DNA from: RHKX01 sp963839535
GTDB lineage: Bacteria; Actinomycetota; Thermoleophilia; Solirubrobacterales; 70-9
NCBI GenBank assembly: GCA_963839535.1
Contig: CAWIVF010000006.1
Location: forward strand, 124,001-188,000
Length of the DNA: 64,000 nt
Reading direction: 5' to 3'
The translations under genes and the position numbers were made by a program. The notes below the pieces were generated by a model. That model had not been told where the DNA came from and ran no database searches. It saw nothing but the letters and a program-made list of their open reading frames with translations. Positions 46,836 to 57,384 of this stretch are shown piece after piece. Each line of letters begins with the position of its first letter. Within the stretch, counting starts at the first letter, position 1.

Positions 46836-47801
46836 CTACCAGAAGTTCTTCGACTCGAGATCCTCGAGCTCGTCCACCGACTGGGTGTAGACGCCGGAGG
46901 AGAGGTACTTCCAGCCGTCGTCGGGGATCAGGAAGACGACGTTGCCCTCCTCCATCTCGCCGGCGATCCGGTTCGCGACGTAGGCGATCGCCCCGGAGCT
47001 GACCCCGGCGAAGATCCCCTCCTCGTGCAGCAGCCTCTGGGTCCAGAGGACCGAGTCGCGATTGGAGACCATGATCTTGCGGTCGAGCAGGCTCAGGTCG
47101 ATGATCGGCGGGATGAAGCCGTCGTCGAGGGAGCGGAGCCCGTCGACGAGCTCGCCCTGCATCGGCTCGGAGGCGACGATCTTCGTCTCCGGGTTCTCCT
47201 CCTTGAAGCGGCGGCCGTTGCCCATCAGGGTCCCGCCGGTGCCGAGGCCGCCGACGAAGGCGTCGACGCGCTCGAGCTCCTCGAGGATCTCGAGCGCCGT
47301 CCCGTCGTAGTGGGCCAGCGGGTTCGCCTCGTTGCCGTACTGGTAGGGCATGTAGTACGAGGAGTCCTTCTCGGCGATGTCGAGGGCCATCTCGACCGCG
47401 CCGTTGGAGCCCTTCGCGCCCTCCGAGTAGACGATCTCGGCGCCGTACATGCGCAGCAGCTGGCTGCGCTCGTCGGTGACGTTGTCGGGCATCACGGCCT
47501 TCATCGAGTAGCCCTTGCGGCGGCAGATCATCGCCAGCGCGATCCCGGTGTTGCCGGAGGTCGGCTCGAGGATCGTCTGCCCGGGCGAGATCAGGCCCTC
47601 CGCCTCGGCGCGGTCGATCATCGACTTCGCCACCCGGTCCTTGACCGAGCCGGTCGGGTTGCGGCCCTCGAGCTTCGCGTAGATCCGCACGCCCGGCGAG
47701 GGAGAGAAGCGCGGCAGCTCCACGAGCGGCGTGTTGCCGATCGCCTCGAGGATGTTCTCGAAGCGGCCTCCGCAGGGTCGGTTCAGCAGCTCGCCGGCCA
47801 T
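46836..47801 (-). CDS. cysM: O-phosphoserine-type cysteine synthase CysM
   Basis: The 321-residue fold-type II PLP enzyme has AIGNTPLVELPRF, the PLP lysine in NPTGSVKDRVA, TSGNTGIALA, the phosphate-binding GGLGTGGTLMG, and a C-terminal DDGWKYLSSGVYTQS that matches the mycobacterial CysM tail. Mycobacterial CysM joins O-phosphoserine with thiocarboxylated CysO; the JAMM gene downstream supports that rather than sulfide-using CysK chemistry. ATG 47801; the divergent amino acid transporter starts about 105 nt away. Confidence 0.9.
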   Translation of the reverse strand: MAGELLNRPCGGRFENILEAIGNTPLVELPRFSPSPGVRIYAKLEGRNPTGSVKDRVAKSMIDRAEAEGLISPGQTILEPTSGNTGIALAMICRRKGYSMKAVMPDNVTDERSQLLRMYGAEIVYSEGAKGSNGAVEMALDIAEKDSSYYMPYQYGNEANPLAHYDGTALEILEELERVDAFVGGLGTGGTLMGNGRRFKEENPETKIVASEPMQGELVDGLRSLDDGFIPPIIDLSLLDRKIMVSNRDSVLWTQRLLHEEGIFAGVSSGAIAYVANRIAGEMEEGNVVFLIPDDGWKYLSSGVYTQSVDELEDLESKNFW

Positions 47802-47905
47802 TGCTTCACTAAGTGTAGTGCCTGCGTGCGCCGCCCCGCCCGATGCGGGATAAGGTTCGGGTGGCGGCCGGCATGGGGCAGGCGCGCCTCGAATGGAGGA
47901 GTTTC

Positions 47906-48763
47906 TTGAAGATGACTAAGACCAAGGCGTGGTCGGCGCTTCTGCTGATGATCGGCCTGCTCGCGTTCGTCGCGACCGGCTGCGGAGACGACGACGACTC
48001 GAGCAGTGACAGCGGCTCCGCCTCCACCGAGTCGGGAACCATCGACATCGCGGACGCGGAGCTGATCGAGGACGGCCAGCTGCTGGTCGGCACCGACGCG
48101 CCGTACCCGCCGTTCGAGATCGGCACCCCCGAGACCGGCGACTTCACCGGCTTCGACAAGGAGCTGATGGACGCGATCGCCGCCAAGCTCGGCCTCGAGC
48201 CCACCTACCAGAACAGCTCGTTCGACACGATCTTCCGTGACGTCGCAAGCGGGCAGTTCGACATCGTCGCGGCCGCTTCCACGATCACGCCCGGGCGTGA
48301 GAAGGTCGTCGACTTCTCGCGTCCGTACTACGAGGCCCAGCAGGCCCTCGTGGTCCCCGAGGGCTCGGACATCACCTCGACCGAGGATCTCGCCGGAGAG
48401 ATCGTCGGCGCCCAGCAGGGCACGACGGGCCAGACGCTCGCCGAGGACGAGACCGACGCCAGCGAGGTTCGCGGGTTCAGCAAGGGCGCCGACGCCCTCG
48501 CCGCGGTGACCACCGAGCAGGTGGCGGCCGCGATCGTCGACCAGCCGTTCGCCGCCGACGCCGTCGAGAAGCAGGGCGGCATCGTGATCGCCGAGGAGAT
48601 CTCGACCGACGAGGTCTACGGGTTCCCGGTCGCTCCGGACAACCCGCTCGGGGACGCCGTCAACGAGGCGATCGGCGAGCTGATCGAGGACGGGACGATG
48701 GACGAGCTGTACCAGGAGTACTTCTCGACCGACGCGCCCGAGGCGGTCACCAGCGGGGGCTGA
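47906..48763 (+). CDS. Polar amino acid ABC transporter substrate-binding lipoprotein
   Basis: This family 3 solute-binding protein of about 285 residues has a lipoprotein signal (ALLLMIGLLAFVATGCGDDD, lipobox ATGC), a Ser/Asp linker, then LVGTDAPYPPFEIG, GFDKELMDAIAAKLGLEPTY, SGQFDIVAAASTITPGREKV and VDFSRPYYEA. These match the cystine/glutamine/arginine-binding class. GGAGGAG is best spaced for TTG 47906; ATG 47912 is 12 nt from it and also possible. A strong hairpin follows before the permease gene. The position next to cysM makes a sulfur amino acid one candidate ligand, which is inference. Confidence 0.9.
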   Translation: MKMTKTKAWSALLLMIGLLAFVATGCGDDDDSSSDSGSASTESGTIDIADAELIEDGQLLVGTDAPYPPFEIGTPETGDFTGFDKELMDAIAAKLGLEPTYQNSSFDTIFRDVASGQFDIVAAASTITPGREKVVDFSRPYYEAQQALVVPEGSDITSTEDLAGEIVGAQQGTTGQTLAEDETDASEVRGFSKGADALAAVTTEQVAAAIVDQPFAADAVEKQGGIVIAEEISTDEVYGFPVAPDNPLGDAVNEAIGELIEDGTMDELYQEYFSTDAPEAVTSGG

Positions 48764-48787
48764 TCACCGCAGGCATCGAGGAACGCG

Positions 48788-48820
48788 AGAAGGGGCGCTG
48801 CAAGCGCCCCTTCTTCGTTC
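48788..48820 (+). terminator. Hairpin with T-rich tail between binding protein and permease
   Basis: AGAAGGGGCGCT and AGCGCCCCTTCT form a 12-bp stem with a 3-nt loop, followed by TCGTTC. It probably ends most transcripts after the binding-protein gene, giving more binding protein than permease, a common arrangement. Confidence 0.75.
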
Positions 48821-48868
48821 CCAACCCAGCTATAACCCTCGAGAAGGACCGAGCAGGAGCCAGGGCAC

Positions 48869-49670
48869 ATGGAATTCATCCTCGAGTACTACTTCGACTT
48901 CGGAAGGATGTTCGGGGATGACTTCTCCCCCGTGCTCGAGGGGTTCTGGCTGACCCTGAAGCTGTCGGTCGTCAGCGGCGTCCTCTCACTGCTCTGGGGG
49001 CTCGTCCTCGCCGTCCTGCGGCAGCTGCCCGGAAAGGCCGCAGCCCCGGTGCGCTGGCTGACGATCGCCTACATCGACGCCTTCCGCGGCATCCCGCTGC
49101 TGATCATCCTGCTGCTCGTCTCAGGCGGCCTCAGCGCGCTCTCCTCCCCGATCGGGAACGACGTCATCCCCGACTTCATCGGCAAGCCGACCTGGTTCGG
49201 CGAGACCAGCCCGTTCTGGTACGGCGTGATGTCGCTGACGATCACCTACGGCGCCTACATGGCGGAGGTCTACCGGGCCGGGATCGAGGCGGTGCCCGGC
49301 GGCCAGATGGAGGCTGCGCGCTCGCTCGGGATGAGCCACGGCCAGGCGATGCGTTACGTGATCGTCCCGCAGGCGGTCCGCAAGGTGATCCCGCCGCTGC
49401 TCAACGACTTCATCGCGCTGATGAAGGACACGTCGCTCGTCAGCGTCCTCGGCGCCGCCGAGGTCGTCTACGCCGGCCGCCAGATCCAGTCCGACACGAT
49501 CAACGGCTCGGCGCTGATCCTCGGCGCGATCCTGTTCCTGCTCGTGACGATCCCGCTCGCGCGCCTCATCGACGTCCTGATCGCCCGCGAGTCAGAAGCG
49601 CACTCAGCGGGGCAACACCGGCGACGATCCGCCCGACATGACCAGGATGACCGGCGGGGCGGGGATCTGA
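48869..49670 (+). CDS. Polar amino acid ABC transporter permease
   Basis: The HisM/GlnP-type permease has about five spans. The first block is FWLTLKLSVVSGVLSLLWGL, then YIDAFRGIPLLIILLL, SLTITYGAYMAEVYRAGIEA and the EAA loop AARSLGMSHGQAMRYVIVPQ. As read, the frame runs on without a stop into the ATPase gene. The neighbouring frame instead ends at TGA 49668-49670, 2 nt before the ATPase ATG, and the in-frame linker (AHSAGQHRRRSARHDQDDRR) looks out of frame. So one indel near 49590 probably creates an artificial 514-residue fusion. Confidence 0.85.
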
Positions 49671-49672
49671 CG

Positions 49673-50413
49673 ATGGCGATCGACGAGCCGATCCTCCAGC
49701 TGGAGGACGTCCACAAGAGCTTCGGCAAGCTCGAGGTCCTGAAGGGCGTCGACCTGACCGTCAAGCGCGGCGAGGTCGTCTGCGTCCTCGGGCCCTCCGG
49801 CTCGGGCAAGTCGACGCTGCTGCGCTGCATCAACCAGCTCGAGCCGCCCGAGCGCGGCCGGATCCTGCTCGAGGGCAAGGAGATCGGCGAGGAGGGGGTC
49901 GACTTCGTCCGCCGCCGCGTCGGCATGGTCTTCCAGCAGTTCAACCTCTTCCCCCACATGACGGCGCTCGAGAACGTGACCCTCGGGCCGACCAAGGTCC
50001 TCGAGCGGCCGACGTCGGAGGCCGAGCCCGATGCGAGGGCGCTGCTCGACCGGGTCGGCATGACCGAGAAGGTCGACGAGTACCCCGAGCGGCTCTCCGG
50101 CGGCCAGCAGCAGCGGGTGGCGATCGCCCGGGCCCTCGCCATGGACCCGAAGGTGATGCTCTTCGACGAGGTGACCAGCGCGCTCGACCCCGAGCTCGTC
50201 AAGGAGGTCCTCGACGTGATGCGCGAGCTGGCCGCCGAGGGGATGACGATGATCGTCGTCACCCACGAGATCGGGTTCGCCCGCGAGGCGGCCCACCGGG
50301 TGATCTTCATGGACGGCGGGGTGATCGTCGAGGAGGGTCCTCCCGAGCAGGTCCTCGAGAACCCCCGCGAGGAGCGGACCAAGAAGTTCCTGGGCCTGGT
50401 GCTCGAGCACTGA
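49673..50413 (+). CDS. Polar amino acid ABC transporter ATP-binding protein
   Basis: The 246-residue ATPase (GlnQ/HisP class) has LQLEDVHKSFGKLEVLKGVD, Walker A GPSGSGKST, Q-loop MVFQQFNLFPHMTALENV, signature LSGGQQQRVAIARAL, Walker B VMLFDEVTSALDPE and the switch His VVTHEIGFA. It drives import with the upstream permease and binding protein. The start ATG 49673 is internal to an open frame shared with the permease. Its TGA overlaps the next start by 1 nt. Confidence 0.92.
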   Translation: MAIDEPILQLEDVHKSFGKLEVLKGVDLTVKRGEVVCVLGPSGSGKSTLLRCINQLEPPERGRILLEGKEIGEEGVDFVRRRVGMVFQQFNLFPHMTALENVTLGPTKVLERPTSEAEPDARALLDRVGMTEKVDEYPERLSGGQQQRVAIARALAMDPKVMLFDEVTSALDPELVKEVLDVMRELAAEGMTMIVVTHEIGFAREAAHRVIFMDGGVIVEEGPPEQVLENPREERTKKFLGLVLEH

Positions 50414-51476
50414 TGGCCTGGCGCGCGACCGCCACCGCGGCCCTTGCGCTCCTCATCGCAGGCTGCTTCGGGTCGGAGGAGCCGTCGGCGCACCCGCCGG
50501 CCCCGCCGGGCTTCTACGGGGTGAGTGGCTGGAACACCGAGGAGGTCGACTTCGAGCGGATGGCGGAGCGCCGACGTCGGCGTCTACCGGGCGGCCTTCC
50601 CCGTCGGGCAGGCGCGACCGGTGCGCGGCGAGCCCCACGTCTGGACGTACTTCGACCGGCTCGTCGAGCTCACGGCGACGAACGGGATCGACATGCTCCC
50701 GATCGTCTACGGGGTGCCCCGCTGGCACTCGGAGGAGCGCTCCGCGACGCCGGTTCACGATCCGATCGCTCGGCGCGAGTGGCACGACGTCCTCGTCGCG
50801 TTCGTCGAGCGCTACGGGCCCGACGGCGAGTACTGGGAGCTGCACCCGGAGGTGCCGGAGAACCCGATTGTCGTCTGGCAGATCTGGAACGAGCCGAACT
50901 CGATCACCTGGTGGGGCCGCAAGCCCGACCCGCGCGAGTACGGCACCCTGCTGCGCCGCTCGGCGCGGATCATCGAGGGCGTCGACCCCACGGCACGCGT
51001 CCTGACCGCGGGGATCGTCGCGCGGCCGACCAACCCGGAGGCGATCAAGGGCCCGCGCTTCCTCCGGGAGCTGTTCGCGAACCCGAAGGTCCGGGCGGCG
51101 ACCGACGCGGTCGCCTACCACCCCTACGCGCCGAGACCCGGAGGGCGTGCGCAGGCAGCTGCTGAAGATGCGCGGCGTCCTCAACAACGCCGGGCTCGAC
51201 GCGCCCGTCTGGGTCACCGAGATCGGCTGGGGCACGGAGGGGCCGCGCGACCACCCGCTGATCAAGAGCAAGCGGGGCCAGCGCCGCGCGCTCGCCGAGA
51301 CCTTCGAGATAGCCCGGCGGCTGCGCTCGAGCCTCGGGGTGGAGCGGGTCCTCTGGTACCTCTGGCAGGACCGCATCGACACCCTCTGCCTGTGGTGCGA
51401 GAGCTCCGGTCTGCTCGACCGCCAGGCCGAGCCGAAGCGGCTGCTGAGCACGTTCCGCGAGCTCGCCACCCGCTGA
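50413..51476 (+). pseudogene. Clan GH-A-like glycoside hydrolase lipoprotein, frameshifted
   Basis: ATG 50413 opens a lipoprotein signal (ATATAALALLIAGCFGSEEP, lipobox AGC), then FYGVSGWNTEEVDFERMA. An indel near 50570 moves to a second frame with MLPIVYGVPRWHSEE, and IVVWQIWNEPNSITWWGRKP, where Asn-Glu-Pro is the GH-A acid/base motif. After another near 51140 a third frame gives DAPVWVTEIGWGTEGPRDHP, whose Glu is the likely nucleophile, and LWYLWQDRIDT. It resembles the second hydrolase at 57385. It likely acts on the polysaccharide made by the adjoining locus; this is inference. Confidence 0.7.
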
Positions 51477-51491
51477 TGCCGCGCGGTCGGG

Positions 51492-52610
51492 TCAGCCCGT
51501 CGGCCGGCGGGCGACCGCCTCGTAGAGCGCCCCGACCCGCTCGGCCATGCGGCGGACGTCGAACTCGGCCTCGAGGCGGTCCCGGGCAGCCGCCGCCAGG
51601 CCTGCGCCCAGCTCCGGCTCCTCGAGCACCCGGCTGACCGCGGCGGCGAGCGCCTCGGGATCGTCGGGCGGGACGAGCAGGCCGGACTCGCCGTCGACGA
51701 CGGTGTCGCGGTTGCCGACGACGTCGCTGAGCACCACGGGGGTGCCCGCCCGCATCGCCTCGAGCGGGGCGTAGGGCCCGGCCTCGTAGCGGGAGGGCAG
51801 CGCGAAGACGTCGAGCTGCGCCATGACCGAGGCCGCGTCCTGCAACCCGGGGACGAGGAGGAAGCGGTCGCCGAGGGACGGCCTCCCGCACCTCGCGCTC
51901 CACCGCGGCGCGCGACGGCCCCTCGCCGATCAGGACGAAGCGGGCGTCGGAGATCCGCGCGATCCGGGCGCAGGCCCGCGACGAAGATCTCGGGCGCCTT
52001 CTGCGGGGCGAGCCTGCCGACGCTCCCGACCAAGGGCGTCCCCTCCCCCGCGCCGAGCTCCGCCCGCAGGTCGAGCGGCGGCTCGGCGACGAATGCTCGA
52101 GGTCGATGCCGTTCGGGATCACCGTGATCCGCTCGGCGGGGACCAACCCGGCGTCGCTCGACGAGGTCGGCCTCCGAGCGGGAGACGGCGACGAACGCGG
52201 CCGTGAGGCGCCCGAGGACGCGCTCGACGGCGATCGCGCTCCGATGCGGGAGCAGGCCGTTGGGCGTGTAGACGCAGCCGCGCCCGTCCGCGCCGCCGCC
52301 AGCCGGGCGACCGCGCCCGCCGACGGAGGCGTGCCCGTGGACGACGTCCGGCCGCTGCGAGCGGATCAGCCGGCGGGCGGTCCACACCGCCCGGGCGTTG
52401 CTGGGGTCGGCGACCGCGCGGCGCATCCTGGTCAGATGGACCTCGGCTCCGGCGGACCGCATCGCGACGAAAGCGTCGCTCGTCGGTGAACCCGCCGGTG
52501 CGCGTGGGCGGGACGACGACGTGGTGCTCGGCGGGGACGCGACAGACGACGTCGGTCACGTGCCGCGCGACGCCGGCCTCGATCGCCTCGATGACGTGGA
52601 GGACGCGCAT
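51492..52610 (-). pseudogene. Glycosyltransferase family 4-type, frameshifted
   Basis: ATG 52610 begins RVLHVIEAIEAGVARHVTDV, the usual GT4 N-terminus. Pieces in several frames give RPDVVHGHASVGG, VYTPNG, AAFVAVSRSEAD, ERITVIPNGIDLEH and LVGSVGRLAPQKAPEIFV. The clean C-terminal 118 residues hold MAQLDVFALPSRYEAGPYAP, LEAMRAGTPVVLSDVVGN (the E-x7-E type donor site) and GLLVPPDDPEALA. It is a GT-B sugar transferase acting on the lipid-linked or growing polysaccharide at the inner membrane face. The start shares 1 nt with the stop of the GT2 gene. Confidence 0.8.
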
Positions 52611-53499
52611 CAGGTCCGGTGCGAGCGATCGTAGGTCGCCGGCCCCACGATCACGCCGATCGCCTTGACCAGCGCCCGCGGAGCGCGATCGCCACCGCGA
52701 GCAGAGGCCGGCGCGACCGGGCTGCCGCGCTTGGCGAAGTAGCGGTACATGCCGCGGTGGGAGCCGGCGATCCACCGCAGCGGGGCCTGCCTGATGCTCG
52801 CCCCGCCGAGGTGGACGACCTCGGCCGCCGGGGTGAACCAGATCTCCCAGCCCGCGCCGGCCGCGCGGGCGGCCCAGTCGATGCCCTCCCAGTCGAGGAT
52901 GAACGCCTCGTCCTGAGGACCGATCTCGGCGATCGCGGCCCGCCGCACGAGGTAGCAGGCCTCGTGGCCCCGGCCGATCCGGCGCTCCTCGTCGTGGGGC
53001 CACCCCTCCCACCAGAAGCCGCGCGGCTCGCCCTCTCGCCGGCCCTGGGCCTGGCGCCCGAGCAGCGCCTCGGCAGCGTCGGCAGGTCGCCGGCGGAGAC
53101 CTGCGGGCGGCCGTCGGGGTAGCGCAGCCGCGGGACCGCGAAGGCGGCGCGCGGCCGGCGCTCGAGCAGGTCGCGGAGGGCGTCGACGGCTCCCGCGGTG
53201 ACCACGGTGTCGGGGTTGGCGAGCAGCACGAGATCGCCCCCGGCGGCGGCGATGCCCTGGTTGTTGGCGGCGGCGAGGCCGCGGTTGCCCTCGTTGGCGA
53301 TCAGCCGGACGCCGGGCGCGTACCGGCGCGCCAGCGCGACGGTTGCGTCGGCCGAGCCGTTGTCGACGACGATCGCCTCCCATGGCACGGATGGTGGATT
53401 CGCGCTCAGAGCGTCGAGGCAGCCGCCGAGGACCGGGCGCGAGTTCCAGGTGACGATGACGACCGATAGGAGCGGTCCGTCGCCATCGGCGGGCCACAT
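52610..53499 (-). pseudogene. Glycosyltransferase family 2, frameshifted
   Basis: The N-terminal part (ATG 53499) has LLSVVIVTWNSRPVLGGCLD, AIVVDNGSADATVALARRYA, NEGNRGLAAANNQGIAAAGG and LVLLANPDTVV (the DxD-like metal site region), typical of rhamnosyl-type GT2 enzymes. Frame breaks between about 53030 and 53100 separate the C-terminal part, which holds GHEACYLVRRAAIAEIG, DEAFILDWEGIDWAARAAGA and LRWIAGSHRGMYRYFAKR. About 296 residues in total. It is coupled to the GT4 gene by a 1-nt overlap (TGATG). Confidence 0.8.
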
Positions 53500-53526
53500 C
53501 GGCCGGCCTGGTTGCAAGCGAGGGGG

Positions 53527-54972
53527 TCAGTAGGCGCCCGTGCCGCGAAAGACCGCGGGGAGCGTGTGAATGATGATCCTCAGGTCTCTCGCGAGGGATG
53601 GGTTGTCGACGTACTCGAGCTCCACCGCCAGGCGCTCGGCGAAGGTCAGCTCGCCGCGGCCGAAGATCTGCATCGGGCCGGTGATTCCCGGCTTGACGGT
53701 GAGCCGCAGACGCTCCTCCGGCTCGTAGCGGGCGACGAGCTCCACCTGCTCGGGCCGGGGGCCGACGATGCTCATCTCGCCCGTCAGGACGTTGAACAGC
53801 TGCGGGATCTCGTCGATGCTGAAGCGCCGCAGGATCCGCCCGAGCCGGGTCACTCGCGGGTCGTCGCGGAGCTTGAACATCGGCTCCTCCAACCCGATCA
53901 GGTCGACGAGGCCGTCGAGCTGCGCCTCGGCATCGGCGGTCCATCGTCCGCAGCTTGTACATCCGGAACGGCCGCGCATTGAGGCCGGCGCGGATCTGGG
54001 AGAACAGACCGGGCCGCGGCTGTCGAGCTTGATGGCGAGGGCGACGACGAGCAGCAGCGGAGCCAGCACGACCAGCCCGACGAGGGCGACGAAGATGTCG
54101 AAGAGGCGCTTGATCAGGACGGTCGAGCGCGACCGGTCCCAGGTGCTGTATTCGATGATGGGCAGATCGCCGAAGCGCGAGAAGTTCTCGGCGGGCAGAG
54201 CATCGCCGCGCAGCGGGCGAAACGACGCTCAGCTTGACGGCGTTCTGGCGACACAGGGCCTTGAGCTCCCCGATCAGCTCGCTCTCCACGCCGGTGGCGG
54301 CGACGATGACGCGATCGACGCGATCGACGAGGTAGCTCAGCTCGTCACTCCGGCGCGAACCGGTGCCGAGGTCGCCGATGCGGAGCTCCGTCGCGAACTC
54401 CAGGTGCATCCTGCGGAACATCTTGAACTTGCGATGCACCGACTTCAGCGCCTCGCCATCGCCGACGACGCCGACGAGCTCGGGGGGTGTGTGGCGCCAC
54501 CAGGCCCATCGCGTGAAGGAGCGAAGCCCGATCGCGGCGGCCACGCCGACCAGGAGGAGCTCGAAGATCTCCACTCCGTTGAGAGTGCCCGCGGGAGTCA
54601 GCGGAAGCAGCAGGGCGACCAGCGCGGTGACGGTCGCGATCCAGGCGAAGATCGCCGGGACCTCGTCGGCGGTGAGATGCCGCAGCGAGCGGTGGTCACG
54701 ATCGTAGAGGCCGAACAGCTTGGCGAGAAGCGGCCAGATCGGCAGGAAGACCAGCGCCCAGACCCCTCCTCGATCTGTGCCACCACGATCAGGGTGGCGA
54801 GGCAGCCGACGACCAGATCGGCGAGCGCAAGGAGGCGACGGCGCGTCGCGTCGCGCCACCAGCGTCCCCGCGGTGAGATGCCGGCGGCATGGCTGCGGCC
54901 GGTTCCCCACGGGACGACGCCCTCTCGGCGGTCCACTTGGTCACGTTCGGTGGCGAGGTCGTTGGCGTTCAT
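53527..54972 (-). pseudogene. Polyprenyl-phosphate sugar-1-phosphate transferase (initiating EPS enzyme), frameshifted
   Basis: ATG 54972 begins the polypeptide; a membrane region follows (LLALADLVVGCLATLIVVAQ, then WALVFLPIWPLLAKLFGLYD, TPAGTLNGVEIFELLLVGVA) and a CoA-binding-like domain (ELVGVVGDGEALKSVHRKFK). The catalytic bacterial sugar transferase domain shows LIKRLFDIFVALVG, MFKLRDDPRVTRLGRILRRF, SIDEIPQLFNVLTGEMSIVG, PRPEQVELVARYEP, KPGITGPMQIFGRGELTFAE. Breaks lie near 54760, 54220 and 53940-54020. The enzyme loads the first sugar phosphate onto undecaprenyl phosphate to start exopolysaccharide synthesis. Confidence 0.83.
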
Positions 54973-55038
54973 GGGAGAGCGGCAGCGCTCCCGGGATATC
55001 GGGATGGCCAGACCCAAGCATAGAGCGCCCTCCGCCCG

Positions 55039-56991
55039 TCAAAGGCCGCTTCCGGGGGTGAACTCCGTCTGCGAGGCGATGCTCGGCAGGACCAGCGGAG
55101 CGAGCTGGAGCGCCCTCTTGCGGTAGGCGATACCGATCTGCGGCTCTCCCAGGTTGAGCTCGATCCGCACCGCCAGCAGCCAGAGGCGGAAGTCGGTTGG
55201 CGCTCGATCGATCGCAGCATGGACGTCGCGGCGGGCGGCCTCGAGGTTGCCCGCCGCCTGCTCGATGGTCGCGAGCCGCACCCAGGGCTCGCTCGCCCAG
55301 GGCTGAAGGGAGGCCGCCGCTCGCGCCGCCTGCGCGGCCTCCGCGTACTCGCCCCGCTCGAGCGCCTCGGCACTTTCGTCGAGCCGGTCGCTCGACAGCA
55401 CCAGGACACCGCCGGCCCAGAGCGCCGGAAGCGCAGCGCCGACCAGAGCAACCGCGAGACCGCGCACGAGCGCGTGCGCCCGGAGGCGACCGCGGGCGAC
55501 CCGACCGCGCGCCTGCGAGGCCCCGATGATCGCCGCGGCGATGAGCACGGGGACCACCACCGCCGGGATCTGCCAGGTCCAGTCGATCAGGAATCCGACC
55601 AGGCGCCGCGAAGGTCACGCCGAGGGCTGCTCCGATCGCCGGCGCGTCCGGCTCCCGGGCTCGCCGGACTCCGGCCGCGACGACAACCACGAAGAACGCG
55701 CAGAAGGCGAGGAGACCCCCGACGCCGAGCTCGGCCATCAGCTCGAGCGGCTCGGAGTGGGCGTTGCGCGTGGGAGTCACGAGGGTGCCGTGGGCGTTCC
55801 AGTAGGTCGGATATGAGCCGGCGCCGAAACCCCTCACCGGCTCGATCGGCGAAGGCTTCGAGGGCCGTTCCCCAGAACTGCGCCCGGCCTGAACTCGAGG
55901 CCGTGAGGAGACCCGCCTGGGCGCGGGCGGCCGGAGCCGACCCTCCCGGCGGGCCGAGGAAGTCGTTCTTCAATTCGCCTGGGCCGACCAGAGCCATCGC
56001 CGCGATCACGACCGCGACCAGGCAGCCCGCGAGCACTCGGCGGATCCGGACCCGCGGGACCGAGCCTCTCGCCAGACGCTCGACCAATCGCGGCCCGAGG
56101 AAGCCCCCGAGCGCCATCCCGAGGACGAGAGCCGCCCCCACGGCCAGCTCCGGGCCGCCGGGCTCGCCGGTGCCGGGTCCGGTGAGAATGCCGTCGGCCG
56201 GGCCTGCGACGAGCAACGCCGGCAGTGCGGCCGCCGTTGCGACGCCGGCGACCGCGACGGCCTTGCGGCCGCTGGCCGCGAAGCGCCACGACCACCACGA
56301 CGCCGACCAGCGCGGCCAGGAGGGCCCCCCTCGAGGAGGTCATGAACGCAACCAGCAGGAGTGGTACGAGGCCCGCGAGCGCCCACCCCCGGGGCCGCGC
56401 CGCCGGGTCGCCTCGGAGGCGATCCAGACCAAGAGCGGCATGCCGATGGCCATCAGGGCGCCGAGTGCGTTCCAGTAACCGAGCGGGTAGCTGAGGCGCC
56501 CGCTCGTGGCGCCGAGGCACGTCGACGAGCCGGTATCGCCGCCTCCGATCCCGCCCAGGCGGGCGCGAGCGCCACGCCGGCCACGAGCGAGGATCGCCGA
56601 TGGCCATCGCTCTCAGCACGCCCCGGGCACGGTCGCCGCGGAGCGTGAGGCCGGCGAGGACGAAGGTGCCCGCGTAGCCCGCGATCCTGACGACGTCGAT
56701 GAAGCCGGCGCCGTCGTCAGCGTGCCCAGGCCAGCGAGAACGCGGTCAGCCCCGCGAGGGCGATCAGGCAGAGGCAGCCGCGGCAGCGACGGGGCTGCGG
56801 GCACGGGCGCACCGGCCGCGCAGCAGGGCGACGAGACCAGGAGCCAGACGAGGATCGTGACCGATCCCCAGCGCCAGGCTCGAGTAACCGCCACCCGCCA
56901 GGGAGAGGATCAGCAGCGACGCGCCGATGCCAACCGCGGGAGCTCTCGGAGGGCCATGACCGGGTCCGCCTGGAGCCGAGAGCCCACCCAT
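55039..56991 (-). pseudogene. O-antigen ligase/Wzy-like polymerase with C-terminal TPR, frameshifted
   Basis: Pieces in all three frames give a polytopic protein: ASLLILSLAGGGYSSLALGI at the start, VTILVWLLVSS, GWALAGLVPLLLVAFMTSSR then GALLAALVGVVVVVALRG, SWPWGRLSS-region spans, and the diagnostic GFGAGSYPTYWNAHGTLVTP, followed by RNAHSEPLELMAELGVGGLL, the Wzy_C motif. The clean C-terminal 170 residues add a span and TPR-like helices (LERGEYAEAAQAARAAASLQ; QAAGNLEAARRDVHAAIDRA). The protein would polymerise or ligate lipid-linked glycans outside the membrane. At least six indels are needed; the 5' end is approximate. Confidence 0.7.
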
Positions 56992-57015
56992 GCCGCCTGT
57001 ACCATTCTGCCATCG

Positions 57016-57384
57016 ATGGACCGCCCAGGGATTCTAGGACCCGAGCCCTGTGCGCCGCCGGCCTGGTCCTGACGAGCGCGCTGCTCGCCGGCGCCCCGGC
57101 CGCGTCGGCCGAGCCTCCCGCGGTCGACGAGTACACGCTCGACCTCCCCGGAGCGCTCGAGGATCGCGACCGGGAGATCGGTCCCGTCGGCTCGCCCTCG
57201 GAGGCACGTCCCGCCGATGCGAGTCCGGGAGGCGTCGCCGGGGAGGAGATCCCCGCCCAGGACGCGCTCGATGCCGCCTCGTCCCTCGCCGGGGGCCGCG
57301 GTGGTCGCGCTCGCGCTCTGCGGGCCCGTCTGCCTCGGGGCCGGCGCGCCGCGACGCGGCTCCCCGCAGGCGCGCTCGACGCGG
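57016..57384 (+). pseudogene. Small secreted hypothetical protein, frameshifted
   Basis: A signal peptide (ALCAAGLVLTSALLAGAPAA, then SAEPPAVDEYTLDLPGALED) and a disordered Pro/Ala/Glu region read in one frame. An ATG at 57016 is in the neighbouring frame, so an indel near 57025-57045 is likely. Near 57295 coding seems to move to a frame with a C-terminal hydrophobic block (AAVVALALCGPVCLGAGAPR). This would be a small membrane-tethered exported protein. No family is recognised. It is divergent from the polymerase gene and followed at once by the glycoside hydrolase. Confidence 0.45.

Noticed and set aside
52610..54910. A 766-codon minus-strand frame spanning GT2 and sugar transferase genes
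   Set aside because: It is a chimera produced by indels: its first part is the sugar transferase membrane region, its last part the GT2 C-terminus, with out-of-frame Arg-rich sequence between.
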